From assembly GCF_937997405.1 (NCBI RefSeq), contig NZ_CALKTL010000078.1, positions 1 through 43,143 on the forward strand: 43,143 bases of DNA. Direction: 5' to 3'. Under the pieces are notes generated by a model. The model saw nothing but the letters and a program-made list of their open reading frames with translations. It was not told the DNA's origin and made no database searches. Below, in pieces: positions 7,650 through 15,357 of the stretch. Made by a program: the position numbers and the translations under genes. Each line of letters begins with the position of its first letter. Position 1 is the first letter of the stretch. Origin of the DNA: an uncultured Campylobacter sp. (GTDB taxonomy: Bacteria > Campylobacterota > Campylobacteria > Campylobacterales > Campylobacteraceae).

Positions 7650-8509
7650 ATTTTCCTTTCATAAACGAAGCTAAGCCATTCGTTTTGCTTTTTCATCTGC
7701 ACGAAATTTAAATCCGAAAAAGCTTGCTCGATCCTATCTTTATATTTTTCTAAAATCCCCGACAGTACGAGCTTGCCGCCCGGTTTCAGCGCTTTTTTCA
7801 GATCCGCGCTTAGGATCAAAATCACGTCGGCGATTATATTTGCGACGATTAGATCAAACTGCGGCTGCGCGGCCGCGCTTGAGCTTTGCTCGTTTAAGCT
7901 TGAAACACTGCCGAGCCAAATTTTATCGATCTGCACGCCGTTTTTCTCGGCGTTTTGCTGCGTAGCCGTCACCGCCTGCTCGTCGGTATCACAGGCGCTT
8001 ACCTTTGCGCCCAGTTTTTTCATCGCGATACTTAAAATTCCGCTGCCGCAGCCCACGTCAAGCGCGCTCATGCCCGCGCAAGTAAGCTCGCTAAGCAGCG
8101 CCAGACACATATTGGTGCTTTCGTGATGGCCTGAACCGAACGCCAGCGCAGGATCGATCAGCAGATCGATTAGCGCGGGATTTTGCGATCTTTCGCACCA
8201 GCTCGGACGGACGTAAAATTTACCGACCGCCACGGGCGCGACGCCTTTTCTATACTGCTCGATCCAATCGATATTAGGCTTTTTTGAAATTTCGATCTGC
8301 AGATCGGCGTCTAAATTGAGAGATCGCGCGAGCCCCTTTTTAAACTCCTCAAACGCAAATTTTAAATTTTGCAGATCCTCTTCGTCGCGGATTATGAAGC
8401 GATCGCCATCCTCCTCGACGCAGGTAACGCCGAGCTCGAACGCAAAGCTCTTGAAAAGCTCGCTTGCATTCGCGCTTTTTACGATCATCTCATAAAAAAA
8501 ATCTTTCAT
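7646..8509 (-). CDS. prmA: Ribosomal protein L11 methyltransferase
   Basis: This cytoplasmic enzyme uses S-adenosylmethionine to trimethylate L11. In the 287-residue product, the N-terminal half (to about 130) is the substrate-recognition part and the C-terminal half is the Rossmann methyltransferase domain. Visible motifs are FGSGHHEST (the PrmA signature usually read FGTGxHxTT), DVGCGSGILSIA for SAM binding, and VANIIADV. The stop overlaps the ftsH start. A 78-base spacer separates it from hisA. In C. jejuni prmA and ftsH are also adjacent and close to the pgl genes. Confidence 0.93.
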   Translation of the reverse strand: MKDFFYEMIVKSANASELFKSFAFELGVTCVEEDGDRFIIRDEEDLQNLKFAFEEFKKGLARSLNLDADLQIEISKKPNIDWIEQYRKGVAPVAVGKFYVRPSWCERSQNPALIDLLIDPALAFGSGHHESTNMCLALLSELTCAGMSALDVGCGSGILSIAMKKLGAKVSACDTDEQAVTATQQNAEKNGVQIDKIWLGSVSSLNEQSSSAAAQPQFDLIVANIIADVILILSADLKKALKPGGKLVLSGILEKYKDRIEQAFSDLNFVQMKKQNEWLSFVYERKI

Positions 8510-8587
8510 CGCCTCACATCGCCTTTAAATTTTAAAATTTGCATATTACTGAAATTTAGTTCAAACTTTGCTTACGCTCGGACGTTT

Positions 8588-9295
8588 TTATAGAGTCTCA
8601 AACGCCTTTTTAAGATCGAGCGTGCCCTCGTAATACGCCTTGCCGACGATGACGCCTGCTATGAGCTCTGCGTTTTTAAGTGCGATTATGTCGTTTATAT
8701 CTTTAACGCCGCCGCTTGCGATAGTGTCGATACCACTAGCTTTCGCGATAGAGCGGCTAAATTCTACGTTTACGCCGCTTAGCATACCGTCGCGCGATAT
8801 GTCGGTGCAGATGATCGCGCAAACGCCCGCGTCCGCGTAGTCTCGCGCCAGATCGGTCGCTTTTACGCGGCTTAGCTCCGCCCAGCCCTCGGTCGCTACG
8901 AGCCCCTCTTTTGCGTCTATGCCCACGACGATGCGGTAAAGCTTCGCCATTTGCTTTACGAAATCCGGGTTTTTTAGCGCCGCCGAGCCCAGGATAAATC
9001 TATCGACGCCTAAGTTCAAATACTCCTTTATGCGCGCTTCGTCGCGGATACCGCCGCCCACTTCTACGCGCAGACTCGTACTTTTTACGATCCGCTCGAT
9101 CGCTTTGAAATTTACCGCCTCGCCCGCAAACGCGCCGTCGAGATCAACTAAATGCAGCCACTTAGCGCCGAGATCTTCAAATTTTTTGGCTAGCTCGCAG
9201 GGGTCTTTGGAATAAATTTTTGCGCTTTGCATCTCGCCCTTGCTAAGGCGCACGGCGTATCCTTGTTTCAAATCGATCGCAGGGAAAATTTCCAT
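8588..9295 (-). CDS. hisA: ProFAR isomerase (histidine synthesis)
   Basis: HisA is the phosphoribosylformimino-AICAR-phosphate isomerase of the fourth histidine-synthesis step. The 235-residue (beta/alpha)8 barrel has the first catalytic Asp in AIDLKQG (D8), the phosphate-binding VGGGIRD, and the second catalytic Asp region CTDISRDGMLSG. The ATG at 9295 is chosen: its first base is the last base of the hisH stop (TGATG) and GGAG lies 5 bases upstream. The GTG just before it is too close to that site. The related barrel HisF was considered, but the family motifs fit HisA. The gene is coupled to hisH and no other his gene is in the window. Confidence 0.93.
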   Translation of the reverse strand: MEIFPAIDLKQGYAVRLSKGEMQSAKIYSKDPCELAKKFEDLGAKWLHLVDLDGAFAGEAVNFKAIERIVKSTSLRVEVGGGIRDEARIKEYLNLGVDRFILGSAALKNPDFVKQMAKLYRIVVGIDAKEGLVATEGWAELSRVKATDLARDYADAGVCAIICTDISRDGMLSGVNVEFSRSIAKASGIDTIASGGVKDINDIIALKNAELIAGVIVGKAYYEGTLDLKKAFETL

Positions 9296-9957
9296 CACAG
9301 CTCCGTAAAATTTTTAATGATTTTTATGCCCGCATCGTGGCTTTTTTCGGGATGCGGCTGAAAGGCGAATACGTTTTCGCGCCAGATCGCGCTTGCAAAC
9401 TCATAGCCGTAAAACGTGCTCGCAAGCGTGATCTCGCGCGCGCAAAGGACGTGGTAGGAGTGCACGAAATACAGATACTCAAACTCGCCCAAGCCCGCAT
9501 TTATCGGCGAGTGCTTGATAAAATGCGCGCTGTTCCAGCCGACGTGCGGGATCTTTAGGTTTTCGGCGCAGGCAAAATTTTGCCCGCAGCGCTCGCCAGA
9601 TTCCGCCCCCCGAATATTAAATTTCGTTTTGTCAAATTTCACGACGCGACCGGGCAAAATTCCAAGCCCGCTGCGTGCGCCGAATTCCTCGCTTTGCTCA
9701 AACAGAAGCTGCATCCCCAGGCAGATGCCTAAAAAATATCTGCCGCTTGCGACGAACTCTTTAATCGCGTCATCCATACCGCTTGCGCGAAGCTTATCCA
9801 TCGCCTCGCCGAATGCGCCCACGCCCGGAAGCAGGGCTTTATCGCAGCTCAAAAGCTTCTCAGGGCTGCGCGCGAGGCAAAATTTAGCGCCGCAGAAGCT
9901 AAGCGCGTTCATCACGCTTTGGATATTGCCCGCGCCGTAATCTACGATACCGATCAA
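9295..9957 (-). CDS. hisH: Imidazole glycerol phosphate synthase, glutaminase subunit
   Basis: HisH is the class I glutamine amidotransferase that feeds ammonia to HisF. The 220-residue product shows the oxyanion and nucleophile regions (LLPGVGAFG; GICLGMQLL with catalytic C79) and the catalytic His-Glu pair in HPEKSHDAG (H202, E204). It carries a slightly longer, Cys-containing loop at about 117-135 before the conserved IPHVGWN. It overlaps pglF by 4 bases and hisA by one, so histidine genes are fused onto the end of the glycosylation operon. A second HisH serving a sugar amidotransferase (PtmG/WbpG type) is the alternative, but the neighbouring hisA favours histidine synthesis. Confidence 0.9.
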   Translation of the reverse strand: MIGIVDYGAGNIQSVMNALSFCGAKFCLARSPEKLLSCDKALLPGVGAFGEAMDKLRASGMDDAIKEFVASGRYFLGICLGMQLLFEQSEEFGARSGLGILPGRVVKFDKTKFNIRGAESGERCGQNFACAENLKIPHVGWNSAHFIKHSPINAGLGEFEYLYFVHSYHVLCAREITLASTFYGYEFASAIWRENVFAFQPHPEKSHDAGIKIIKNFTEL

Positions 9958-11762
9958 GCAGGCTCCTTCGCACCGTTCAATCGATGCGAAAACTCAGGCA
10001 CGATACGCTTTAGCTTATCCGCGACCTGCGCGTCCTCGCACTCGCTAAGCTCCTCGATCTGCGAGCTTAGCTCTTGCAGGTCGTATTTTGCGGAGTGGGT
10101 TACGAAGATGGATTGATACTTCGTGCTCTTGTCGTTTTCGTCGATCAGAAGCTCCTCGTAAAGCTTCTCGCCGGGGCGCAGACCTACAAATTTAATACCC
10201 AGCTCCTCCTTGCCGGCAAGTTGCAGCATTCGCTTGGCAAGATCGGCGATCTTTACGGGCTCGCCCATATCCAGCACGAAAAGCTCGCCGCCCTGCGCGA
10301 TGGAGGCGGCTTGAAGCACGAGCTGGCACGCCTCGCTAACGAGCATAAAATATCTCGTAATCTCGGGGTGCGTAACGGTAAGCGGCTCGTTCGCTTCTAT
10401 CTGGCGTTTAAATTTAGGGATGACGCTACCGCTTGAGCCGAGCACGTTTCCGAAGCGCACGGCGACGATCTGCGTATCGCTTGCCGCGTCGTTGGAATTT
10501 AGCGCGTAAAGCTCGCAGATACGCTTCGTCGTGCCCATAATGTTCGTCGGTCGCACCGCCTTATCGGTCGAGATCAAAACGACCTTTTTCGCGCCATATT
10601 TTTTGGATAGATCGATTACGTTTTTCGTGCCAACGACATTGTTCTTGACCGCTAGATGCGGGTTAAACTCGCATAGCGGCACGTGCTTATACGCCGCTGC
10701 GTGCACGACTACCTCGGGACGAAATTCTGCAAAAACCTCCTCCAGCTCATGGCGATAAACGACGTTTATCATCTTTAGCTCGTTGCGCGCGTCCGCGCCC
10801 GTAGCTTCGTTAATCGAGTAGAGGTTAAACTCGCTGTGTTCGACCATGATAAGACGCTTTGCGCCGAATTTCAAGCATTGCTTACAAATTTCGCTTCCTA
10901 TCGTGCCGCCCGCGCCCGTTACCAGCACGATCTTGTCTTTGATAAAATTTTCGATCGCCTTGGTGTCGAGGTCTTTTGGCTTGCGAGCGAGCAGATCCTC
11001 GATCGATACGTCGCGGATCTTTTTGCTCTCATCCTCCAAAAGCGAAAAGAGCTTAATATCCTTTAGCCCGTACGCAAAAAGCTCGTCGTAAAGCTGCTTT
11101 AGCTCGTCCGGATACAGCGCCAGCGCGATGATTGCGGTTTTGGCGCCGCTATCTTTGATCATCTGCGGAATTTCGCCCTTGGCTCTGACGACATAATTTT
11201 CGCAATACGTTCCCACAAGCTCAGGCCGCCCGTCCACGACGCCTACGGGATAGTAGTTGATATATTTTTGCCGCATACCTTTTAGGACGTGAAAGGTCTT
11301 GCTTGTAGCGCCCACGACGATGCAGGGCTCGTTATTCGTGATGTTTTTCTTCTCGCTTAGAAACATCCTCTTTGAAATTCTAATCCCACCGATTAAAATA
11401 AACGAGATCGCCGCATCAATGATGATGACCGAGCGCGGGAACGGGTTAAAAATTTTACTCGCTAGAAAAAACAGGATCAAAAAGGTAAGCGCTGCCATAA
11501 CGTGCGCATAAAAGAGCTTCCTCGCTTCGTATAGCCCGAAAAATCTCCACGGAACTAAATAGATCCGCAAAAACCAAAAATAGAAAATTTTAATCGCAGT
11601 AAGGCTCGAGGCGCTAAGCAGCGCGCCTTTATAAAATTCGTTCGGTATATCTCCGCTAAATCGCAGCAAAAACGCGATATAAACGGAGAGGATCGAGATA
11701 AAAATATCTCCTAGCAAAAAAAACGCGAAGCGGCTAAATTTAGTGGGTTTTAACAGCATCAA
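9954..11762 (-). CDS. pglF: UDP-GlcNAc 4,6-dehydratase
   Basis: PglF converts UDP-GlcNAc to the UDP-4-keto-6-deoxy sugar, the first step to diNAc-bacillosamine. In the 602-residue product, four transmembrane helices occupy about 12-130. A nucleotide-binding CoA-like domain (about 145-240, with PCIVVGATSKT) and the C-terminal extended short-chain dehydrogenase domain follow. The latter has LVTGAGGTIGSE for NAD binding and ISTDKAVRPTN plus MGTTKRICE at the active site. Length and architecture match the membrane-type dehydratase. The start overlaps the pglE stop by 4 bases. It is the last pgl gene of the operon; pglG is absent and hisH follows. Confidence 0.95.
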   Translation of the reverse strand: MMLLKPTKFSRFAFFLLGDIFISILSVYIAFLLRFSGDIPNEFYKGALLSASSLTAIKIFYFWFLRIYLVPWRFFGLYEARKLFYAHVMAALTFLILFFLASKIFNPFPRSVIIIDAAISFILIGGIRISKRMFLSEKKNITNNEPCIVVGATSKTFHVLKGMRQKYINYYPVGVVDGRPELVGTYCENYVVRAKGEIPQMIKDSGAKTAIIALALYPDELKQLYDELFAYGLKDIKLFSLLEDESKKIRDVSIEDLLARKPKDLDTKAIENFIKDKIVLVTGAGGTIGSEICKQCLKFGAKRLIMVEHSEFNLYSINEATGADARNELKMINVVYRHELEEVFAEFRPEVVVHAAAYKHVPLCEFNPHLAVKNNVVGTKNVIDLSKKYGAKKVVLISTDKAVRPTNIMGTTKRICELYALNSNDAASDTQIVAVRFGNVLGSSGSVIPKFKRQIEANEPLTVTHPEITRYFMLVSEACQLVLQAASIAQGGELFVLDMGEPVKIADLAKRMLQLAGKEELGIKFVGLRPGEKLYEELLIDENDKSTKYQSIFVTHSAKYDLQELSSQIEELSECEDAQVADKLKRIVPEFSHRLNGAKEPA

Positions 11763-12856
11763 ATGTTTTCTTTTACGATTTTTACGACGCGTTCGATCGT
11801 CTCGTCGCTCATATCGGTGCCGCTAGGAAGGCAGATGCCGCGACTGAACATATCCTCGCTCGTGCCGTCAACTACGCTAAGCGCGCCTGCGAAGATGCTT
11901 TGCAGATGCATCGGCTTCCAAAGCGGACGAGATTCGATATCGGCTTTATTTAGCGCATCGATTACCTTTAGATGAGCGTCTTTTTTCTTAAATAATAGCG
12001 TTGTAAGCCATCTATTGCCCTCGCCGCCTTCTACTTCGGGCATAAACTCTACGTCGGTGCCTCTAAACAGATCCTCGTAAATTTTAAAAATTTCGCGTTT
12101 TCTCTTTACGCGCTGCGGCAAGACCTCCATCTGACCTACGCCGATAGCGCCTAAGACGTTGCTTAAGCGGTAGTTATAGCCGTAGTCCTTGTGCTCGTAG
12201 TGAAGCAGCGGCTCGCGCGCCTGGGTGCTTAAAAATCTAGCCTTAGCCACTAGCTCCTCATCGTCTGAGATCAGCATGCCGCCGCCTGAAGTAGTGATGA
12301 TTTTATTGCCATTAAAGCTTAGCGCGCCGCATTTTCCGATACCGCCTAATGCTTTACCCTTATAAAATCCGCCCAGCGCCTCTGCGGCATCCTCGATAAC
12401 ATCAATGCCTTCGTTCGCGCAAATTTCGCATATTTCATCCATCTTCGCAGCCTGTCCGTAAAGATGCGTAACGACGAGCACATTTGGCTTTTTCGGCGAT
12501 TTTTTGATCGCTTCTTTAAGCAGCTTCGGGCTTAAATTCCAACTCTCGTCGCTGTCTATCAGCACCGGCACGCAGCGCTCGTAAAATATCGGATTTAGCG
12601 ACGCCATGAAGGTAAACGTGGAGCCAAGCACCACGTCGCCGTCCTTTACGCCGCTGCAGCGAAGCGCTAGATGAAGCGCCGCCGTGCCTGCGTTTAGTGC
12701 CAGTGCAGCGCGCGTGCCAGTATAGGACTTCACTGCGTCCTCAAAGCGATTAACGTATTCGCCCAAAGGCGCGATATAGTTACTCTCAAATACCTTTTTT
12801 ATATACTCAAGCTCATCGCCACCCATATTCGGCGGGCTCAAAAATACTCTTGCCAT
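11759..12856 (-). CDS. pglE: UDP-4-amino-sugar aminotransferase
   Basis: PglE is a PLP enzyme that aminates the PglF product at C4, using glutamate. The 365-residue product starts at the ATG at 12856 (MARVFLSPPNMGG), which has AAGGAAGGA upstream and matches where the family begins. A 31-codon in-frame upstream extension exists but has no support. The PLP lysine is K185 in SFNGNKIITTSGGG. NAGTAALHLAL (55-65) and IEDAAEALGG (154-163) are the cofactor-binding segments of the DegT/DnrJ family. The stop overlaps pglF by 4 bases. The 116-base gap to pglD is one of the few real spacers in the operon. Confidence 0.94.
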   Translation of the reverse strand: MARVFLSPPNMGGDELEYIKKVFESNYIAPLGEYVNRFEDAVKSYTGTRAALALNAGTAALHLALRCSGVKDGDVVLGSTFTFMASLNPIFYERCVPVLIDSDESWNLSPKLLKEAIKKSPKKPNVLVVTHLYGQAAKMDEICEICANEGIDVIEDAAEALGGFYKGKALGGIGKCGALSFNGNKIITTSGGGMLISDDEELVAKARFLSTQAREPLLHYEHKDYGYNYRLSNVLGAIGVGQMEVLPQRVKRKREIFKIYEDLFRGTDVEFMPEVEGGEGNRWLTTLLFKKKDAHLKVIDALNKADIESRPLWKPMHLQSIFAGALSVVDGTSEDMFSRGICLPSGTDMSDETIERVVKIVKENI

Positions 12857-12972
12857 CTCTATCCTTCCTTGATCTTTAAATTTAACCTCGCGCGTCGCAA
12901 GGCTAAATTTAGCTTTCGGCATAAAATTTAAATGCTCGGATTTTATCACTTTTAATGCTATAAATTTTAAAT

Positions 12973-13572
12973 TCAGCCATTTTTTTTAATCACGCGAGCA
13001 GGCACGCCTACGGCTACGCTGTCGCTAGCTATGTCGCGCACCACTACAGCGCCCGCGCCGATTATGCAGCACTGCCCGATACTTAGCCTCTGAATGACGC
13101 TGGCACCGATTCCAATGTGCGAAAACGCCCCCACTTTCACGCCGCCCGCAAGCGCTGCGTTTGGGCTAACGTGCGCAAACTCGCCGATCTCGCACTCATG
13201 CTCGATTACGACGCCAGAATTGATTATTGCGCCGCGACCGATTTTAGCTCGCGCGTTTATCACGGCGCCTGGCATTACGACCGTGCCCTCACCGATAGCA
13301 GCGCTTGGGCTTACGATGGCGCTTTGATGAATTAGCGTCGCTATCTCAAAACCTGCGCGCGCTACCTTCTCTTGGATCTTTGCGCGGGTTTTATTATCGC
13401 CGATTGCGATTATTACGGGATGTTTCGGCAGATCCTCGCTAAATTTCAGCCCCGCGGCATCGTCTAAAAAAATGACCTCGCTAAATTTAGCCCCGCGTGC
13501 GGCTAGCGCGACGTCCGCGACCACCAGCCCGTGTCCGCTCGCGCCGTAAACGTAAATTTTAGTTGTGCCCAT
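12973..13572 (-). CDS. pglD: UDP-4-amino-sugar N-acetyltransferase
   Basis: PglD acetylates the C4 amine with acetyl-CoA to finish UDP-diNAc-bacillosamine. In the 199-residue product, the N-terminal Rossmann part (VYGASGHGLVVAD, 8-20) binds the sugar nucleotide. The C-terminal left-handed beta helix shows hexapeptide repeats, with the catalytic base His in VVIEHECEIGEF (H125, the same number as in C. jejuni PglD) and H134 nearby. The C-terminal VGVPARVIK completes the acetyl-CoA site. It overlaps the end of pglC by 14 bases. Confidence 0.95.
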   Translation of the reverse strand: MGTTKIYVYGASGHGLVVADVALAARGAKFSEVIFLDDAAGLKFSEDLPKHPVIIAIGDNKTRAKIQEKVARAGFEIATLIHQSAIVSPSAAIGEGTVVMPGAVINARAKIGRGAIINSGVVIEHECEIGEFAHVSPNAALAGGVKVGAFSHIGIGASVIQRLSIGQCCIIGAGAVVVRDIASDSVAVGVPARVIKKNG

Positions 13573-14164
13573 TAAATTTCTCCGTCGTAGCCATGCCCTC
13601 TTTATTCACGCCCTCTTTCGCAAGCACTTTTTTAATCGTTAAAAGCGCGATCTTAAGATCGAGCGCGAAGCTTAAATTCTGCGCGTAATACGTGTCGAAC
13701 TCAAATTTTTTCTCCCAGCTGATCGCGTTGCGACCGTTTACCTGCGCAAGCCCCGTGATGCCCGGGCGCACGCTGTGCCTAAGGCGCTGCTGCGGCGAAT
13801 AAAGCGGCAAGTATTCGATTAGCAGCGGTCGCGGCCCGATGAAGCTCATATCGCCCTTTAGCACGTTGAAAAGCTGCGGCAGCTCATCCAGGCTTAGCGC
13901 GCGGATCTTTTTACCGTAATCGTTCAGCCGCTCTTCGTCGGGTAGAAGCTCGCCGTCTGCGCCGCGCTCGTCGCTCATCGTTTTAAATTTGTAAATTTTA
14001 AAAATTTGCTCATCAAACCCCGGGCGAGATTGCGTAAAAATCGTGCTTTTGCTAATGTGCTTGCGGATCAAAAACCACGTAAGCGCCATCACGGGCGAAA
14101 CCAAAATAATCAAAATCAAAGCCGCCGTAAAATCAAGCGCGCGCTTTAAAAAACACCTATACAT
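13559..14164 (-). CDS. pglC: Phosphoglycosyltransferase (bacillosamine-1-P transferase)
   Basis: PglC transfers phospho-diNAc-bacillosamine to undecaprenyl phosphate, starting the lipid-linked glycan on the cytoplasmic face. The 201-residue product is a monotopic phosphoglycosyltransferase: an N-terminal reentrant hydrophobic helix with the SP break (about 12-34), FKIYKFKTM, the catalytic dyad D93-E94 in LSLDELPQL, and DMSFIGPRP. The length equals the C. jejuni enzyme. It overlaps pglA by 8 bases and pglD by 14. Confidence 0.95.
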   Translation of the reverse strand: MYRCFLKRALDFTAALILIILVSPVMALTWFLIRKHISKSTIFTQSRPGFDEQIFKIYKFKTMSDERGADGELLPDEERLNDYGKKIRALSLDELPQLFNVLKGDMSFIGPRPLLIEYLPLYSPQQRLRHSVRPGITGLAQVNGRNAISWEKKFEFDTYYAQNLSFALDLKIALLTIKKVLAKEGVNKEGMATTEKFNGHN

Positions 14165-15284
14165 CGATAAATTTCCTATAAACCTCTAAATATTTTTCCG
14201 TGACAATTTTTTCGTCGTAATTTGCAAGCACCATCTCGCGCCCGTTTTGCCCGAGCCTCTCGCAAAGCGCAGCATCGTCCAATAAAATTTCGATCTTTCG
14301 CGCAAGATCATTCGCGTCGCGAGTGCGGCAGATTAGACCGTTGACGCCATCCTGCACGGCTTCGAGGCAGCCGCTGCAGTCGCTTACCACGCAAGCTCGC
14401 GCCATGCTCATCGCCTCTAAAACCGTGCGCGGAAAGCCCTCCTTGTAGCTAGGAAGTGCTAGCAGGTAACTAGCCTTCAAAAGCTCTGGCACATCATTTC
14501 TGGCACCCAGATAATGCACCGCACCGCTTCGCAAAAACGCAGGATCAGCGGTACTTTTATTGCCCGCAAAGCCCTCGCCTACGAAGACAAATTTCGCATC
14601 CGATCGATCTTTTAAAATTTCTGCTGCTTCATAGAATTCTCTCACGCCCTTATGCCACATCGCGCGAGCTATCATCAGTACGATCTTTTTGCCGTGCAAA
14701 TCCTCGCCCAGATCCGCTGCATTAACGATTTTGGGGTTGAATCTTTCAGCATTTACGCCTACACTTTTAATCCTTATGACCTTTTGCTTCGCAATAAGCC
14801 CGCGAGATAGCATATAATCGGGATCGGCATCGTTTACAAATACGCAAGCATCCGCCTGCGAAAATGAAAATTTATAAAGCTTCTCCAAAACCGCTCGCAC
14901 AAGCCTTGTTTTAATATCTTCGTCGATATAAAAGCTGCCTAGCCCCTCGACTAAGTTTATCACATATTTTATACCCGCCTCTCGAGCCGCCAGCGTACCA
15001 AACACGTTTGATTTGTGCGCAGCTGTTTGCAGCAGGTCCAAATTTAGCCTCTTTAACTCGCGCGCAAGGGCTTTGGTGTTGCTAAATACGGTAAGCGGAT
15101 TCAGGCTCGCTCGATCAAGATCGTAAGTTATGGCATTAAAATCGCGCGCTAAATCCTGCGTATAAGCACCTCGAGGAGCGATTGCAAAAACCTCGTGTCC
15201 GCGCTCTTTTAAAGCCTGCATTATCGGGCGACGAAAGAAATGTAAGCTCATATCGGCATGGCTTAAAAACCCTATGCGAGCCAT
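14157..15284 (-). CDS. pglA: N,N'-diacetylbacillosaminyl GalNAc-transferase
   Basis: PglA is a GT4 glycosyltransferase adding the first GalNAc to undecaprenyl-PP-diNAc-bacillosamine. The 375-residue product starts at the ATG at 15284 (MARIGFLSHADMS), with AAGGA 9 bases upstream. An ATG three codons earlier abuts that site and is rejected. Features are the N-terminal acceptor domain (IGFLSHADMSLHFFRRP), IARAMWHKGVREFYEA for the donor domain, and the E-x7-E motif in EGFPRTVLEAM. It lies directly after pglB, as in C. jejuni. Its start codon lies inside a short upstream reading frame (15272-15325). Confidence 0.92.
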   Translation of the reverse strand: MARIGFLSHADMSLHFFRRPIMQALKERGHEVFAIAPRGAYTQDLARDFNAITYDLDRASLNPLTVFSNTKALARELKRLNLDLLQTAAHKSNVFGTLAAREAGIKYVINLVEGLGSFYIDEDIKTRLVRAVLEKLYKFSFSQADACVFVNDADPDYMLSRGLIAKQKVIRIKSVGVNAERFNPKIVNAADLGEDLHGKKIVLMIARAMWHKGVREFYEAAEILKDRSDAKFVFVGEGFAGNKSTADPAFLRSGAVHYLGARNDVPELLKASYLLALPSYKEGFPRTVLEAMSMARACVVSDCSGCLEAVQDGVNGLICRTRDANDLARKIEILLDDAALCERLGQNGREMVLANYDEKIVTEKYLEVYRKFIDV

Positions 15285-15325
15285 ATGCTGCATTCCTTGC
15301 TTGGCGTTGCGAGATTAAATTTCAT
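15272..15325 (-). CDS. Possible 17-codon leader ORF overlapping the pglA start
   Basis: In the 73-base gap between pglB and pglA, a perfect AAGGAG site 6 bases before an ATG opens a 17-residue frame (MKFNLATPSKECSIWLA) that ends in TAG 10 bases inside pglA. The pglA ribosome site and start codon are therefore read through by ribosomes on the short frame, so translation of the two could be coupled. The peptide has no recognised features. It may be chance, or the trace of an older pglA start. Seen in sequence; function unknown. Confidence 0.35.
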   Translation of the reverse strand: MKFNLATPSKECSIWLA

Positions 15326-15357
15326 AAATTTCTCCTTAGCTTGCGGCAAAATTTTAT

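Noticed and set aside
8506..8544. 12-codon frame ending over the prmA start (ATGA)
   Set aside because: No ribosome site before its ATG and composed of AAATTT words; likely chance, unlike the leader before pglA.
9295..9957. HisH as partner of a sugar amidotransferase (PtmG/WbpG type) for glycan synthesis
   Set aside because: No PtmG/WbpG-like gene is in the window and hisA follows directly; kept only as a minor alternative.
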